A stretch of DNA of 64,000 bases from Paraburkholderia caribensis (GCF_002902945.1 NZ_CP026101.1:2852001-2916000), one strand, 5' to 3'. Shown: positions 33,706 to 42,790, counted from the stretch's first letter. A program made the numbers and translations. Notes: generated by a model from the letters alone, not told the origin.

Positions 33706-33959
33706 TGACCGAATATTTTGTTTCTTACTATGACCCCGATACCGCGACAATCAAAACAGGATTCGTCGATGCTCGCGTGTTCAAAGATGTTCGTATGAAT
33801 CTGGCCATGGAACACGAGGTTGGGGCAAGCAATCCTATCAGCGACGAATTCGCGCGCCGCTTTGGCGGCGCCGCCCTTCTCTGGTTTGCGACGCAACATC
33901 CCGAGCTACGCGAATTTCTTGAGATCACAGACGGCAAGGGCAGCAAGATCACGCTCTAA
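33705..33959 (+). CDS. small unrecognised protein, candidate immunity partner
   Basis: An 84-residue acidic-to-neutral soluble protein (MTEYFVSYYDPDTATIKTG... to DGKGSKITL). Its ATG overlaps the previous stop (TAATG), implying coupled translation. No domain is recognised. A small cytosolic protein directly after a candidate toxin inside a mobile segment is the usual layout of an immunity gene; nothing in the sequence proves it. A longer reading that begins inside the upstream gene is less likely. Confidence 0.6.
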   Translation: MTEYFVSYYDPDTATIKTGFVDARVFKDVRMNLAMEHEVGASNPISDEFARRFGGAALLWFATQHPELREFLEITDGKGSKITL

Positions 33960-34433
33960 GAACGAGCAGCCCGGTAAGGTCGCACATGAATTCGACACAC
34001 CGATACACGACGCCGAGATGACTAGCGTGACCTATTAAGGACAGACCGAAGCGTAAGCATCGATCTCAATCTGGCGGCCCGCGGGATCAAGCTGATGTTT
34101 TCGGGGATGCAGGCATTCCGCGCTAACGACTTTGGATTGCAGAAGGTCTTGTCACGCGTGCTTCTCTCAACGTCTCACAGGTTCTCGGCCGATGAGATAC
34201 GCGACTATGTCCAATCGGCTGACAGTCAGCACGATTACAAAGCTTCTTGAGCGGATCAAAAGGTCGCAGAAATCGACGCGGCGATCTCCCGAGCAAACTC
34301 GTGCTGTTCGTGATCGAGCCGCCTGTCGGAGTGGAAATCGTCGTCCTGTGCGAGAAGACGCAGATTGTCGAAGAGAAAAAAACGGACGCCGCAAGTCACC
34401 CCGCTGCGCCCGTTGGAGGAACCGCTCGGTAAA
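33960..34433. other. non-coding or degraded part of the inserted segment
   Basis: 474 bp between the small gene and xdhC. It contains an open frame from 34095 to 34250 (see separate entry), stop-rich sequence on the + strand to about 34370, and then the right direct repeat. It looks like decayed cargo. Confidence 0.45.
34095..34250 (+). pseudogene. possible gene fragment (51 codons) in the inserted segment
   Basis: Open frame MFSGMQAFRANDFGLQKVLS...QHDYKAS. Its residue pattern (FSADEIRDYVQSADS) looks protein-like, and the same frame is open upstream to about 34022, then closed. It may be the remnant of a second immunity or effector gene. Weak evidence: no ribosome-binding site and no recognised family. 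Confidence 0.25.
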
Positions 34434-34436
34434 TCA
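34373..34436 (+). repeat. 64-bp direct repeat, right copy
   Basis: Matches 32666-32729 with one mismatch. It still reads EKKTDAASHPAAPVGGTAR in frame but has no gene upstream. Its last three bases form the xdhC stop codon on the minus strand. Confidence 0.93.
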
Positions 34437-35024
34437 CGCGTCGACGCAATGCACTTCCTGAACAGACGCAAGATCTGCCAGCGAAACCTGCTGCGACCTC
34501 ACCTGCAACAATTCCGCGCACACCGCCACCGCAATCGACGTCGGCGCCTTATCGACGATTCCGGGCACGCCGATCGGGCACGTCATCTCGAACAGCCTCT
34601 GCGGATCAACACCCCGATCGAGCAAACGCCGCTCGAACTTCACGCGCTTCGTCTTCGAGCCGATCATTCCGAAGTACGCAAAATCGCGCCGCCGCATGAT
34701 GCGCTCGGTAAGCGCGAAATCCAGCGCATGGTTGTGCGTCATCACGAGAAAGAACGCGCCGGCAGGCGCCGCGTCGACGATGGCGTCGGGCGTGTCCGTC
34801 GCTTCGATCTGCACGTTCGCGGGCACTTCGTCGGGGAACAGTTCGTCGCGTTCGTCGACCCATTGGACGACGCACGGCAACCGGCCAAGCAGCGCGACGA
34901 GCGCATGGCCGACATGGCCCGCGCCGAACAGCACGATGTGCATCGGCGGCGGCAACTGCGTCGCGTGGCCGCTGCGCCGGCCAATCTGAACCGGCGTCTG
35001 CGCGACAGTCGAAACGTGCATCAT
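34434..35024 (-). CDS. xdhC: XdhC-type molybdenum-cofactor chaperone, Rossmann domain only
   Basis: A 196-residue protein matching only the C-terminal half of XdhC: the Rossmann motif IVLFGAGHVGHALVALLGRLP, then WVDERDELFP, FLVMTHNHALDF, DFAYFGMIGSKTKRVKF and CPIGVPGIVDKAPTSIAVAV. XdhC inserts sulfurated molybdenum cofactor into xanthine dehydrogenase. Usual family members are roughly 280-340 residues with a separate N-terminal XdhC/CoxI domain, which is missing here. Only 22 bp separate the start from the xdhB stop, so it cannot lie upstream. AGGAG precedes the ATG at 35024. Last gene of the xdhABC operon; its stop lies in the direct repeat. Confidence 0.85.
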   Translation of the reverse strand: MMHVSTVAQTPVQIGRRSGHATQLPPPMHIVLFGAGHVGHALVALLGRLPCVVQWVDERDELFPDEVPANVQIEATDTPDAIVDAAPAGAFFLVMTHNHALDFALTERIMRRRDFAYFGMIGSKTKRVKFERRLLDRGVDPQRLFEMTCPIGVPGIVDKAPTSIAVAVCAELLQVRSQQVSLADLASVQEVHCVDA

Positions 35025-35046
35025 GACGAACGCCCTCTCCTGAAGT

Positions 35047-37401
35047 TTACTGTCCAGCAGCGCGAACCGCACGGACAGCCTTGAGGATTTCCTCGCCGGT
35101 CGCGGGCGCGTTCAGCGGCGGATTCACCTTGTAGTCGCCGACAGCAGCGACGGCATCGCGGATCGCGAAGAACACCGAGAACGGCAGCAACAGCGGCGGC
35201 TCGCCCGTCGCCTTCGAACGATGGATGCTGTCCTCCGCATTGCGGTTCTTGAAGAGCCGCACGCGGAAATCGGGCGGCGTGTCGTTGACGGTCGGGATCT
35301 TGTAGGTGGACGGCGCATGCGTCATCAGCTTGCCGCCCGCGTTCCACCACAACTCTTCCGTCGTCAGCCAGCCCATGCCCTGAATGAAGCCGCCTTCGAC
35401 CTGTCCGACGTCGATGGCAGGGTTCAGCGACGCGCCGACGTCGTGCAGCGCGTCGGCACGCAACACGCGCATTTCGCCCGTCAGCGTGTCGATCACCACT
35501 TCCGACACAGCCGCGCCGTACGAGTAATAGAAGAACGGCCGGCCTTGCAGCTTCGCCTGATCCCAGTAGAGCTTCGGCGTCGCGTAGAAGCCATCGGACC
35601 ACAACTGCACGCGAGCGAGATATGCCTTCGCGATCACTTCCTCGAACGGCACGATGGCGTCGCCAACCAGCACGCAGTCGCCCGCGAAACGCACCTGCGC
35701 TGACGTCACCTCGCCCGCGCCGAACTTTTCGGCAGCGAACGCGGCAAGACGCTCGCGCAACTGGCGCGCGGCATCCTGTGCGGCCTTGCCGTTCAGGTCC
35801 GAACCCGTCGATGCCGCCGTCGCCGACGTATTCGCAACCTTCGACGTATCCGTCGCCGTGACGCGCACGCGGTTGAAGCTCACACCAAGCTCATGTGCAA
35901 CGACCTGCGCGACCTTGGTGTTCAAGCCCTGGCCCATCTCCGTGCCGCCGTGATTCACCAGCACCGAGCCATCGGTATAGATATGAACGAGCGCGCCCGC
36001 CTGGTTGAAGTGCGTCACGTTGAACGCGATGCCGAACTTGCAAGGCGTGAGCGCGAGCCCCTTCTTCAGCACTTCGTTGTTGCGGTTGAATTCGAGAACT
36101 TCCGCACGACGGCGGCGGTAATCGCTGGTTGTTTCGAGTTCGTCGATGAGTTCGTGTATCACGTTGTCTTCGACGATCTGCCCATACGGCGTCTGGTTGC
36201 GCTCGGTCTTGCCGTACAGATTGCGGCGGCGCACGTCGAGCGAATCCTTGCCCAGCGAGCGCGCGATGTCGTCCATGATGTACTCGATTGCGAACGCGCC
36301 CTGCGGACCACCGAAGCCGCGGAATGCCGTATTCGACTGCGTATTCGTCTTGCCGCAAAAGCCGTCGATGGCGACGTCCGACAGAAAGTACGCGTTGTCG
36401 AAATGGCACACGGCGCGCGTCATCACGGGACCGGACAGATCCGCGGAGAAGCCGCAGCGCGAGGTCATGTCGACCGTCACGCCTTCGATCACTCCTTCGT
36501 CGTCGTAGCCGACGTCATACGTATAGTGGAAATCGTGGCGCTTGCCCGTGATCATCATGTCGTCGTCGCGGTCCGGACGCAGTTTGACCGGGCACAACAG
36601 CTTCCACGCCGCGAGCGACGCGCAGCACGCGAACATGCTCGATTGCGATTCCTTGCCGCCGAAGCCGCCGCCCATGCGCCGGCACTCGACCGCCACATTG
36701 TGCGAATGCACGCCGAGCATGTGCGAGACGAGGTGCTGCATTTCGGTGGGGTGCTGGGTCGAGCAATACACGAGCATGCCGTCGTCGTCCTTCGGCACCG
36801 CGTAGGAAATCTGCCCTTCCAGATAGAACTGCTCCTGGCCGCCCAGCAGCATTTCGCCCGCGTCGCGATGCACGGCGCGTTGCAGTTTCGACGCGGCATC
36901 GCCACGCGCGAGCTTCATCGGTGGGATGACGCTCTGGTTCGCGGCGCGCGCCTGCTGCGCCGTCAGCACGGCGGGCAGTTCTTCAAACTCGATGTCCGCG
37001 CGACGCGCGCCAAGACGCGCCGCATCGTGCGATGTCGCAACGACGATGAACATCGGCTGGCCGACATACTGGACGACGCCATCCGCGAGAATCGGATCGT
37101 CGCCCTTGACGATCGGCGCGCAATCGTTGTGGCCGGGAATATCGGCCGCCGTGAACACGGCGACGACGCCGGGCGTCGCGCGCACTTTATCGAACGACAT
37201 CGACAGGATTTTCGCGTGCGCTTTCGGTGACGTGCCCAGCGCCGCGTGCAGCGTGCCCGCGAGTTCGGGAATGTCGTCGGTGTAGGTGGCGCGGCCGCTG
37301 ACGTGCAGATGCGCGGATTCATGCGGACGCGACAAGTGGACTTGCGTGAATTCGGCGAGTTCTTTCGCGTCCTTCAGGAACGGTTCGGCTTGCTGGTTCA
37401 T
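35047..37401 (-). CDS. xdhB: xanthine dehydrogenase, molybdopterin-binding subunit
   Basis: A 784-residue large subunit. It binds the molybdenum cofactor and oxidises hypoxanthine and xanthine to urate. Landmarks: HVSGRATYTDDIPELAGTLH at the N-terminus, QEQFYLEGQISYAVP, the GGGFGGKESQSSMFA cofactor loop, TAFRGFGGPQGAFAIEYIMD, TEMGQGLNTKVAQVVAHELG and the C-terminal GEPPLLLPFSVFFAIRDAV with the catalytic-Glu region. Length and motifs fit the two-subunit bacterial XDH. It follows xdhA after 30 bp and precedes xdhC by 22 bp. Confidence 0.96.
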   Translation of the reverse strand: MNQQAEPFLKDAKELAEFTQVHLSRPHESAHLHVSGRATYTDDIPELAGTLHAALGTSPKAHAKILSMSFDKVRATPGVVAVFTAADIPGHNDCAPIVKGDDPILADGVVQYVGQPMFIVVATSHDAARLGARRADIEFEELPAVLTAQQARAANQSVIPPMKLARGDAASKLQRAVHRDAGEMLLGGQEQFYLEGQISYAVPKDDDGMLVYCSTQHPTEMQHLVSHMLGVHSHNVAVECRRMGGGFGGKESQSSMFACCASLAAWKLLCPVKLRPDRDDDMMITGKRHDFHYTYDVGYDDEGVIEGVTVDMTSRCGFSADLSGPVMTRAVCHFDNAYFLSDVAIDGFCGKTNTQSNTAFRGFGGPQGAFAIEYIMDDIARSLGKDSLDVRRRNLYGKTERNQTPYGQIVEDNVIHELIDELETTSDYRRRRAEVLEFNRNNEVLKKGLALTPCKFGIAFNVTHFNQAGALVHIYTDGSVLVNHGGTEMGQGLNTKVAQVVAHELGVSFNRVRVTATDTSKVANTSATAASTGSDLNGKAAQDAARQLRERLAAFAAEKFGAGEVTSAQVRFAGDCVLVGDAIVPFEEVIAKAYLARVQLWSDGFYATPKLYWDQAKLQGRPFFYYSYGAAVSEVVIDTLTGEMRVLRADALHDVGASLNPAIDVGQVEGGFIQGMGWLTTEELWWNAGGKLMTHAPSTYKIPTVNDTPPDFRVRLFKNRNAEDSIHRSKATGEPPLLLPFSVFFAIRDAVAAVGDYKVNPPLNAPATGEEILKAVRAVRAAGQ

Positions 37402-37431
37402 TCGGTTGGTTCTCCGTTTCCTTTTTGTCCG

Positions 37432-38949
37432 TCAGGCCGCAGCGCCTGCTGGCGATACCGCGCGCACATCGAGCGCGCTCTTTTGCAGCGGATTGTTCGG
37501 GCGCGTTTCGAGCCAGAAGCGGTACAGCGTGTTCGTTGCGGCTTCGAGACGGTAGTCACTGGTTGCGCGCATATCGCTGAGTGGCTGGTAGTCCTTCGCG
37601 AGCGCGAGCATGGCGATCTGCGCAGTCGCTTCGTGCCACTCGTTGTCGGCGAGCGCGGCTTCAGCGTGCGCCGCGCGCTTCGGCGTCGCTGCCATGCCGC
37701 CGAACGCGATGCGCGGCTCGCGGATCGTCTCGCCGTCGGCGATGAACGAGAACGCGGCGCACACGGCGGAAATGTCCGAGTCGAAGCGCTTCGAAATCTT
37801 GTAGGTACGGAACTTGAAGTGCTTGCGAGCCTCGTTGCGCGCGGGCACCTTCAGCGCCACGACGAACTCGTGTTCGGCCATATCCTTCTTCTGATATGCG
37901 AGGTACAGATCTTCGAGCGCCAGCTCCCGTTCGGTCTCGCCGCCGCGCAGCACGACGCGCGCGCCTAGCGCGATCAGGCCCGGCATCGAATCGCCGATGG
38001 GCGACCCGTTCGCCACATTGCCGCCGATCGTGCCCGCGTTGCGGATCGGCAGCGACGCGAAGCGCTGCCACATTTCGGTGAGTTCGGGGTATTGCTTCAC
38101 CAGTTCGGCATACGCGCGTTCGACCGTGACGCCCGCACCGATCTCGATCCAGTCTTGCGTCACGCGAATCGTCTGCATTTCCGAGATCTGGCCGACGTAC
38201 ACGATATGACCGAGGTCACGCATCATCTTCGTGACCCACAAGCCGATGTCGGTGCTGCCGGCGAGAATGCGCGTGGTGGGCGCGTCGGCCTTGATCTTCG
38301 CGAGGGCGGCGACCGTGCGCGGCGCATCGAACTGCTGGCCGTTGCATTCGTAGTGGAAGGTTTCGCCGCGTTCGAGCGCCGCGAGTTTGCCGGCGAGCGC
38401 CTTCACGTCCACGGGTGCTTTCGGCGCGGGCAGTTCGAACATGCGCTCGGCCGCTTCGATGATCGGGCGATAGCCGGTACAGCGGCACAGGTTGCCCGTC
38501 AGCGCGTTGGCGATATCGGCGCGGTCCGGCACGGTCTTGTTTGCGCACGAATGCTCGTGGCCGTGCTTCTCATACATCGACCACATCGACATTACGAAGC
38601 CCGGCGTGCAGAAACCGCACTGCGAGCCGTGACACTCGACGAGCGCTTCCTGCACGGGATGCAGGCTGCCGTCCGGCTGGCGCAGGTCTTCGACGGTGAA
38701 GAGCGCCTTGCCGTCGAGCGTCGGCAGAAACTGGATGCACGCGTTGACGGCCTTGAAGCTGACGCCGCCGGCGTCGTTGCGTTCGCCGATCACGACGGTG
38801 CACGCGCCGCAATCGCCTTCCGCGCAGCCTTCCTTGGTGCCCGTGCAGCGCGCGTCTTCGCGCAGGTATTGAAGGACGGTGCGGGTGACGGGTGCGTCGG
38901 TGATCTCACGGATCGCGTTGCGATGGTAGAAGCGGATCGGCTGGCTCAT
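37432..38949 (-). CDS. xdhA: xanthine dehydrogenase, Fe-S/FAD subunit
   Basis: A 505-residue small subunit passing electrons from the molybdenum site to NAD. The first [2Fe-2S] domain has CTGTKEGCAEGDCGACTVV, the second has HGSQCGFCTPGFVMSMW and LTGNLCRCTGYRPI; the FAD domain from about residue 200 has ILAGSTDIGLWVTKMMR and NAGTIGGNVANGSPIGD. It is the first gene of a leftward xdhA-xdhB-xdhC operon whose promoter should lie in 38950-39347. Codon use is normal, unlike the flanking repeat-affected genes. Confidence 0.96.
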   Translation of the reverse strand: MSQPIRFYHRNAIREITDAPVTRTVLQYLREDARCTGTKEGCAEGDCGACTVVIGERNDAGGVSFKAVNACIQFLPTLDGKALFTVEDLRQPDGSLHPVQEALVECHGSQCGFCTPGFVMSMWSMYEKHGHEHSCANKTVPDRADIANALTGNLCRCTGYRPIIEAAERMFELPAPKAPVDVKALAGKLAALERGETFHYECNGQQFDAPRTVAALAKIKADAPTTRILAGSTDIGLWVTKMMRDLGHIVYVGQISEMQTIRVTQDWIEIGAGVTVERAYAELVKQYPELTEMWQRFASLPIRNAGTIGGNVANGSPIGDSMPGLIALGARVVLRGGETERELALEDLYLAYQKKDMAEHEFVVALKVPARNEARKHFKFRTYKISKRFDSDISAVCAAFSFIADGETIREPRIAFGGMAATPKRAAHAEAALADNEWHEATAQIAMLALAKDYQPLSDMRATSDYRLEAATNTLYRFWLETRPNNPLQKSALDVRAVSPAGAAA

Positions 38950-39347
38950 GTCTCGTGCTCGTTTCGGTTGTTCGCGTCCGCGTGGGGCGAGCGGACGGTG
39001 CGGCTGATGGTTCGAAAAGTAGCATCATCAATATTCACAACCCATAGGTCCGATCGCATGGAGGACATATAGCTGGAGCGATAAATTGAGACGGCGGCGG
39101 AGCCTCGAACTTATATTGTGATGTCTTATTCTCAGTATATTCGTTTGTTTTATTTCTAAACGGACAAAAGCTGCCGCAGCGACACCGACGAAAGCAGTGT
39201 CCGAGTGTCAGAAAAATTGATGGAAAACCGTCAGATGACGCGACGAGCCCGTTTTTTGGGCGGCAAAATTATTAAGCAAACCCTGCAAGTGAATCGGTTC
39301 CATGGGAAAATCATGGCTTCCCGCCAAATTCAAGTCTCGTTTTCCCC
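38950..39347. promoter_or_regulatory. divergent control region xdhA / MFS gene
   Basis: 398 bp without a supported gene. The centre (39095-39165) is AT-rich, with a TATATT-type -10 candidate near 39136, and contrasts with the GC-rich flanks. Both the xdh operon and the MFS gene must be driven from here. A short open frame at 39205-39438 lacks coding character. Confidence 0.45.
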
Positions 39348-40559
39348 ATGTCCGCCGACTCCGCTACACCGCGCAGCGAATTTGCGACCACTTTGCAGAT
39401 CATTCCGGTCGTTTTTTTCACGTTTCTTTGTTATCTGACGATCGGCATTCCGCTCGCGGTACTGCCGGGCTACGTCCACGACGACCTTGGCTACAGTGCC
39501 GTGATTGCGGGTCTGGCGATCAGCGTGCAGTACTTTGCGACGCTGGCGTCGCGTCCGCTCGCCGGCCGTTCGGCGGATACGCTTGGGCCGAAGAAGACGG
39601 TGACGATCGGGTTGATTGGTTGCGGCGTGAGCGGCGTGCTGTTGCTGCTGGCGGTGCTGCTTGGCCGGTGGCCGACGTTGAGTCTTAGTCTTCTGGTGCT
39701 GAGCCGGCTGGTGCTGGGCTTCGGCGAGAGCCTGTGCGGCACGGGCGCGATCTTGTGGGGCATCGGGCGGGTCGGCACGACGAACAATGCTCGCGTGATT
39801 TCCTGGAACGGCATCGCGACCTATGGCGCGCTCGCGATTGGCGCGCCGTTGGGCGTCGCGATTGCGCATAGCGTGGGGTTTTTTGCGCTTGGGGTTGTGG
39901 TGATTGTGCTTGCGGCGCTGGGGTTTTATCTGGCGCGCCTGATTGCTGCTGTGCCGGTTGTGCATGGCGAGCGGATGTCGTATCGCAGTGTGTTTACCCG
40001 TGTGCTGCCGCACGGTATCGGGCTTGCGCTTGGGTCGGCCGGGTTTGGGTCGATCGCGACTTTCATCACGCTGTTTTATGCGGCGAACCACTGGCCGAAT
40101 GCGGCTTTGTCGTTGACCGTGTTCGGTACGTTGTTCATCGGCGCGCGGTTGCTGTTCGCCAACACGATCAAGACGTATGGTGGTTTTCGTGTCGCGATCG
40201 CTTCGTTCTCTTTTGAGTGCGTTGGGTTGCTGTTGCTGTGGCTTGCGCCGGAGCCGCATATTGCGCTTGCGGGCGCTGCGTTGACCGGGTTTGGTTTCGC
40301 CCTGGTGTTTCCGGCGCTCGGCGTCGAGGCGGTTGGGCTTGTGCCGCCCGCCAGCCGCGGCGCGGCGTTGTCGGCTTATTCGGTTTTTCTCGATCTGTCG
40401 TTGGGGATTACGGGGCCGCTGGCCGGGTATATCGCTGGTGAATTTGGATATGGGTCAGTGTTCCTGTTCGCAGCTGTTGCCGCTGCGGCGGCTGTTGCAC
40501 TGTCCACTATGCTTTATTTGCGCAATGCGCGGACGCCTAATGCGCCTGCGGCGGCCTAA
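39348..40559 (+). CDS. MFS transporter (YhhS/YfcJ-like)
   Basis: A 403-residue inner-membrane protein with twelve predicted helices. The loop 2-3 MFS motif is RPLAGRSADTLGPKK, and SRLVLGFGESLCGTGAILWG with NARVISWNGIATYGALAIGAPLG fits the YhhS/YfcJ arabinose-efflux-like group. The substrate is unknown. From about 39880 the coding strand becomes G/T-rich (runs of GTG, TTG, GGG, TTT), strongest at the end, 127 bp from palindromic copy B. No strong ribosome-binding site precedes the ATG. Confidence 0.88.
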   Translation: MSADSATPRSEFATTLQIIPVVFFTFLCYLTIGIPLAVLPGYVHDDLGYSAVIAGLAISVQYFATLASRPLAGRSADTLGPKKTVTIGLIGCGVSGVLLLLAVLLGRWPTLSLSLLVLSRLVLGFGESLCGTGAILWGIGRVGTTNNARVISWNGIATYGALAIGAPLGVAIAHSVGFFALGVVVIVLAALGFYLARLIAAVPVVHGERMSYRSVFTRVLPHGIGLALGSAGFGSIATFITLFYAANHWPNAALSLTVFGTLFIGARLLFANTIKTYGGFRVAIASFSFECVGLLLLWLAPEPHIALAGAALTGFGFALVFPALGVEAVGLVPPASRGAALSAYSVFLDLSLGITGPLAGYIAGEFGYGSVFLFAAVAAAAAVALSTMLYLRNARTPNAPAAA

Positions 40560-40685
40560 GGTTGGCGCTTGCAGCGGGCGTTTGGGTTTTGGGTTTCTGC
40601 TTTTCGGTTTGGTTGTTTTTGGGTTTGCTGGTGTTGGGTTGGGGTTGGCTTTGTAGCGCGGCTGGTTTGGTTTGCTTATGTCTGC

Positions 40686-41343
40686 GCTGGCATCCGCGAT
40701 GCGTTATCTCGCTTCAAGCGTCGCCCCTGTGCGGGGCGGCACCTACTTTTCTTTGCCGCCGCAAAGAAAAGTAGGCAAAAGAAAGCGGCTCACACCGCCA
40801 GCTCTTCTTCTTGCCCACGGGCCCCCAACGTCCCCACACTTCACATGGCAGCGCAGTTGTTCACCTGCGTTGCCAACGCTCTCTCCGTGCGCCTCACCCG
40901 CTTCATATACCCGCGTCACAGCACGCCGCGCCAGACAGTCTGCCGCCGCCCAGGTGGCAAACTGTGTGTCGGCTTTCGCGCCATACGCGCACCACTCCGG
41001 ACCGATAGCGCACGCATCCCACCTTGTAAGAGCGCCGAGCTATACGACGCGACAACCTACACACAGTTTGCCACCTGGGCGGCACATACCATTCGCTGAC
41101 GCTTGACCGGGTACGGGTATTTGAAGCGGGTGAGGCGTTCATTCGAAGCGTTGGCGACGGGCACTGGCCAAGGGCACTGCTGTATGAAGCGCGGGGCCGT
41201 TGGGGGCCCGTGGGTAAACGTCAAGCGCTGGCGGTGTGAGCCGCTTTCTTTTGCCTACTTTTCTTTGCGGCGGCAAAGAAAAGTAGGTGCCGCCCCGCAC
41301 AGGGGCGACGCCTGAAGCGAGATAACGCATCGCGGATGCCAGC
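40686..41343 (+). repeat. 658-bp imperfect-palindrome element, copy B
   Basis: Same length and architecture as copy A. Arms start GCTGGCATCCGCG at 40686 and end GGATGCCAGC at 41343; the inner motif GCCGCCCAGGTGGCAAACTG is at 40945 and its complement ends at 41083. The core is in the opposite orientation to copy A and the same as copy C. It lies between convergent genes. On its left (40560-40685) A occurs 3 times in 126 bases; on its right (41344-41420) T occurs 2 times in 77 bases. Confidence 0.93.
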
Positions 41344-41420
41344 GCAAAGGCAAGCCAAGGATGCCAGCGCAGAAGCAAACACAAGCAAAACCACCAAAAG
41401 CGTCGACAGACAAAAAAACC

Positions 41421-42644
41421 TCAATCCCTCCCAGCCAGCGCACGCTCAAGCGCCGCCACCCCAGCCGGCAAATCAACACCAACCCCGAGCTCAACCATAG
41501 TCCTACCAAACGCATGCAGCGTACGAAAAAGATTATGAGCGCGAGCCTGCTCGCCCATCTGCCCAATCCGCACAATAGGCAACCCAAACGAGCCCGAAAT
41601 CTCAACCTGATGAAACCGCGAGATATGGGCGCAAATATCCGCCGGCGTCAGCCCGGCCTTTTGCCCAACGGGCACCTCGATCCCGACAACCGAATTCAAC
41701 CGGCACTCAGCCGGCGCAAACAACGCCAGGCCCATGGCACTAATCCCCGCCTGCAACGCAAGCGAACACTTCAAATGCCGGGCAAAACGCTTCTCCAGCG
41801 TCTCCGCGCAAACAAGCCGCAACGCCTCATGCAGCGCAAGCACGCCCGACACGGGCGCCGTATAGTGATACCCCGCGTTGTGCCAGAAGTTTTCAGCCAG
41901 CGACGCATCGAGACACCAATGCGCACTCGCATGCGGTCGCCCCTTCACCCGCTCCCACGCCGCATCCGAAAACGCGATCAGCGAAACACCCGGAATCGAT
42001 GACAAACCCTTCTGCCCACCCGTAATCACAGCATCGATACCCCAGGCATCCATTTCGAGCGGCATCGTCGACAGCGTGCAGACAGCATCGACGACCACCA
42101 GCGCACCCGCCTTCTTCGCCAGCGCCGCAATGTCCTTCAAGTGATAATTCCAGACGGTGTTGGACGTCTCGCCCTGCACGATCGTCACGATCTCCGGGCG
42201 CGTGCGCCGGATCGCTTCCTCGACCTGCTCGAGCGTCGCGACCGCACGGTCGCCCACTTCCAGCAGCGACACCTCGGCGCCGACGCGCCGGCCCATCTCC
42301 GCCATCCGCGCGCTGAAAAACCCGTTCTTGATGCTCAGCACCCGCGTACCCTGCCACGCAAGATTGGAAATCGCCATTTCCATCGCCGCCGAGCCCGGCC
42401 CCGCCACGCCCAGCACCCACTTCGAATTGGTCTGGAACACGTAGCGCGCCATCGTCTTCACCTGTCCCACCACCTTGGCCATCGTGTTGCCCAGATGGTT
42501 GATGACGATCGCATTGGCCTTCGCGACGGCGGCGGGAATCGGCACGGGACCAGCGCCCATCATCAGGAGGGGCTCTTCGGGAAGAATCGCGTCGAGCGAT
42601 TCGACTTCAGGACAGGGAACGACGTTGGACGTTGTAATGGTCAT
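41421..42644 (-). CDS. PLP-dependent aminotransferase, alanine/serine-glyoxylate type (class V)
   Basis: A 407-residue fold-type I aminotransferase. The family pattern is clear: LLMMGAGPVPIPAAVAKANA, LGVAGPGSAAMEMAISNL, VQGETSNTVWNYHLKDI, the Asp in VVVDAVCTLSTMPLEMDAW and the PLP lysine in VITGGQKGLSSIPGVS. Related enzymes convert glyoxylate to glycine using alanine or serine. It follows aspD on the same strand after 146 bp, so alanine from aspartate decarboxylation could be its amino donor (inference). The 3' third is T/G-rich on its coding strand, facing palindromic copy B. The start MTITTSNV is chosen over an Arg/Cys-rich extension. Confidence 0.85.
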   Translation of the reverse strand: MTITTSNVVPCPEVESLDAILPEEPLLMMGAGPVPIPAAVAKANAIVINHLGNTMAKVVGQVKTMARYVFQTNSKWVLGVAGPGSAAMEMAISNLAWQGTRVLSIKNGFFSARMAEMGRRVGAEVSLLEVGDRAVATLEQVEEAIRRTRPEIVTIVQGETSNTVWNYHLKDIAALAKKAGALVVVDAVCTLSTMPLEMDAWGIDAVITGGQKGLSSIPGVSLIAFSDAAWERVKGRPHASAHWCLDASLAENFWHNAGYHYTAPVSGVLALHEALRLVCAETLEKRFARHLKCSLALQAGISAMGLALFAPAECRLNSVVGIEVPVGQKAGLTPADICAHISRFHQVEISGSFGLPIVRIGQMGEQARAHNLFRTLHAFGRTMVELGVGVDLPAGVAALERALAGRD

Positions 42645-42790
42645 GATCGGAACGCATGGAACGAGGAACAGGAACAGGAAAACGGCCCGCCGCGCGCAGC
42701 AACACCTGCGCGCGGCGGGCCGTCTTTCGATCATTCACTCATATGTCCGATTGCGCAAGAGATGCATCCCGGTCTTCCCCTGCCAGATTG

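Larger units (their letters stand above)
32730..34372. mobile_element. inserted segment flanked by 64-bp direct repeats
   Basis: The DNA between the two repeats separates lysR from xdhC. In the right repeat the last three bases (TCA) are the xdhC stop codon, and in the left repeat the TAA is the lysR stop. The simplest ancestor therefore has the two convergent genes ending within one repeat unit. The segment has a lower GC content and a different codon style from its neighbours and carries a candidate effector/immunity pair and a gene fragment. No integrase or transposase is present, so the entry mechanism is unknown; restoration of a gene 3' end resembles integration by a tyrosine recombinase. 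Confidence 0.75.

Noticed and set aside
34247..34432. Short frame ending in the LysR-like tail EKKTDAASHPAAPVGGTAR
   Set aside because: The tail is simply the second copy of the direct repeat; the sequence before it is unrelated to LysR.
39205..39438. 77-codon frame between xdhA and the MFS gene
   Set aside because: No ribosome-binding site, overlaps the start of the MFS gene, Arg/Phe/Ser-rich tail without protein character.
40569..41099. Open frames inside the palindromic repeats (also 21687-22433, 51165-51724)
   Set aside because: The same peptides recur on both strands because of the inverted arms, with no ribosome-binding sites. Similar peptides are known as spurious hypothetical proteins; the conserved feature is the DNA palindrome.
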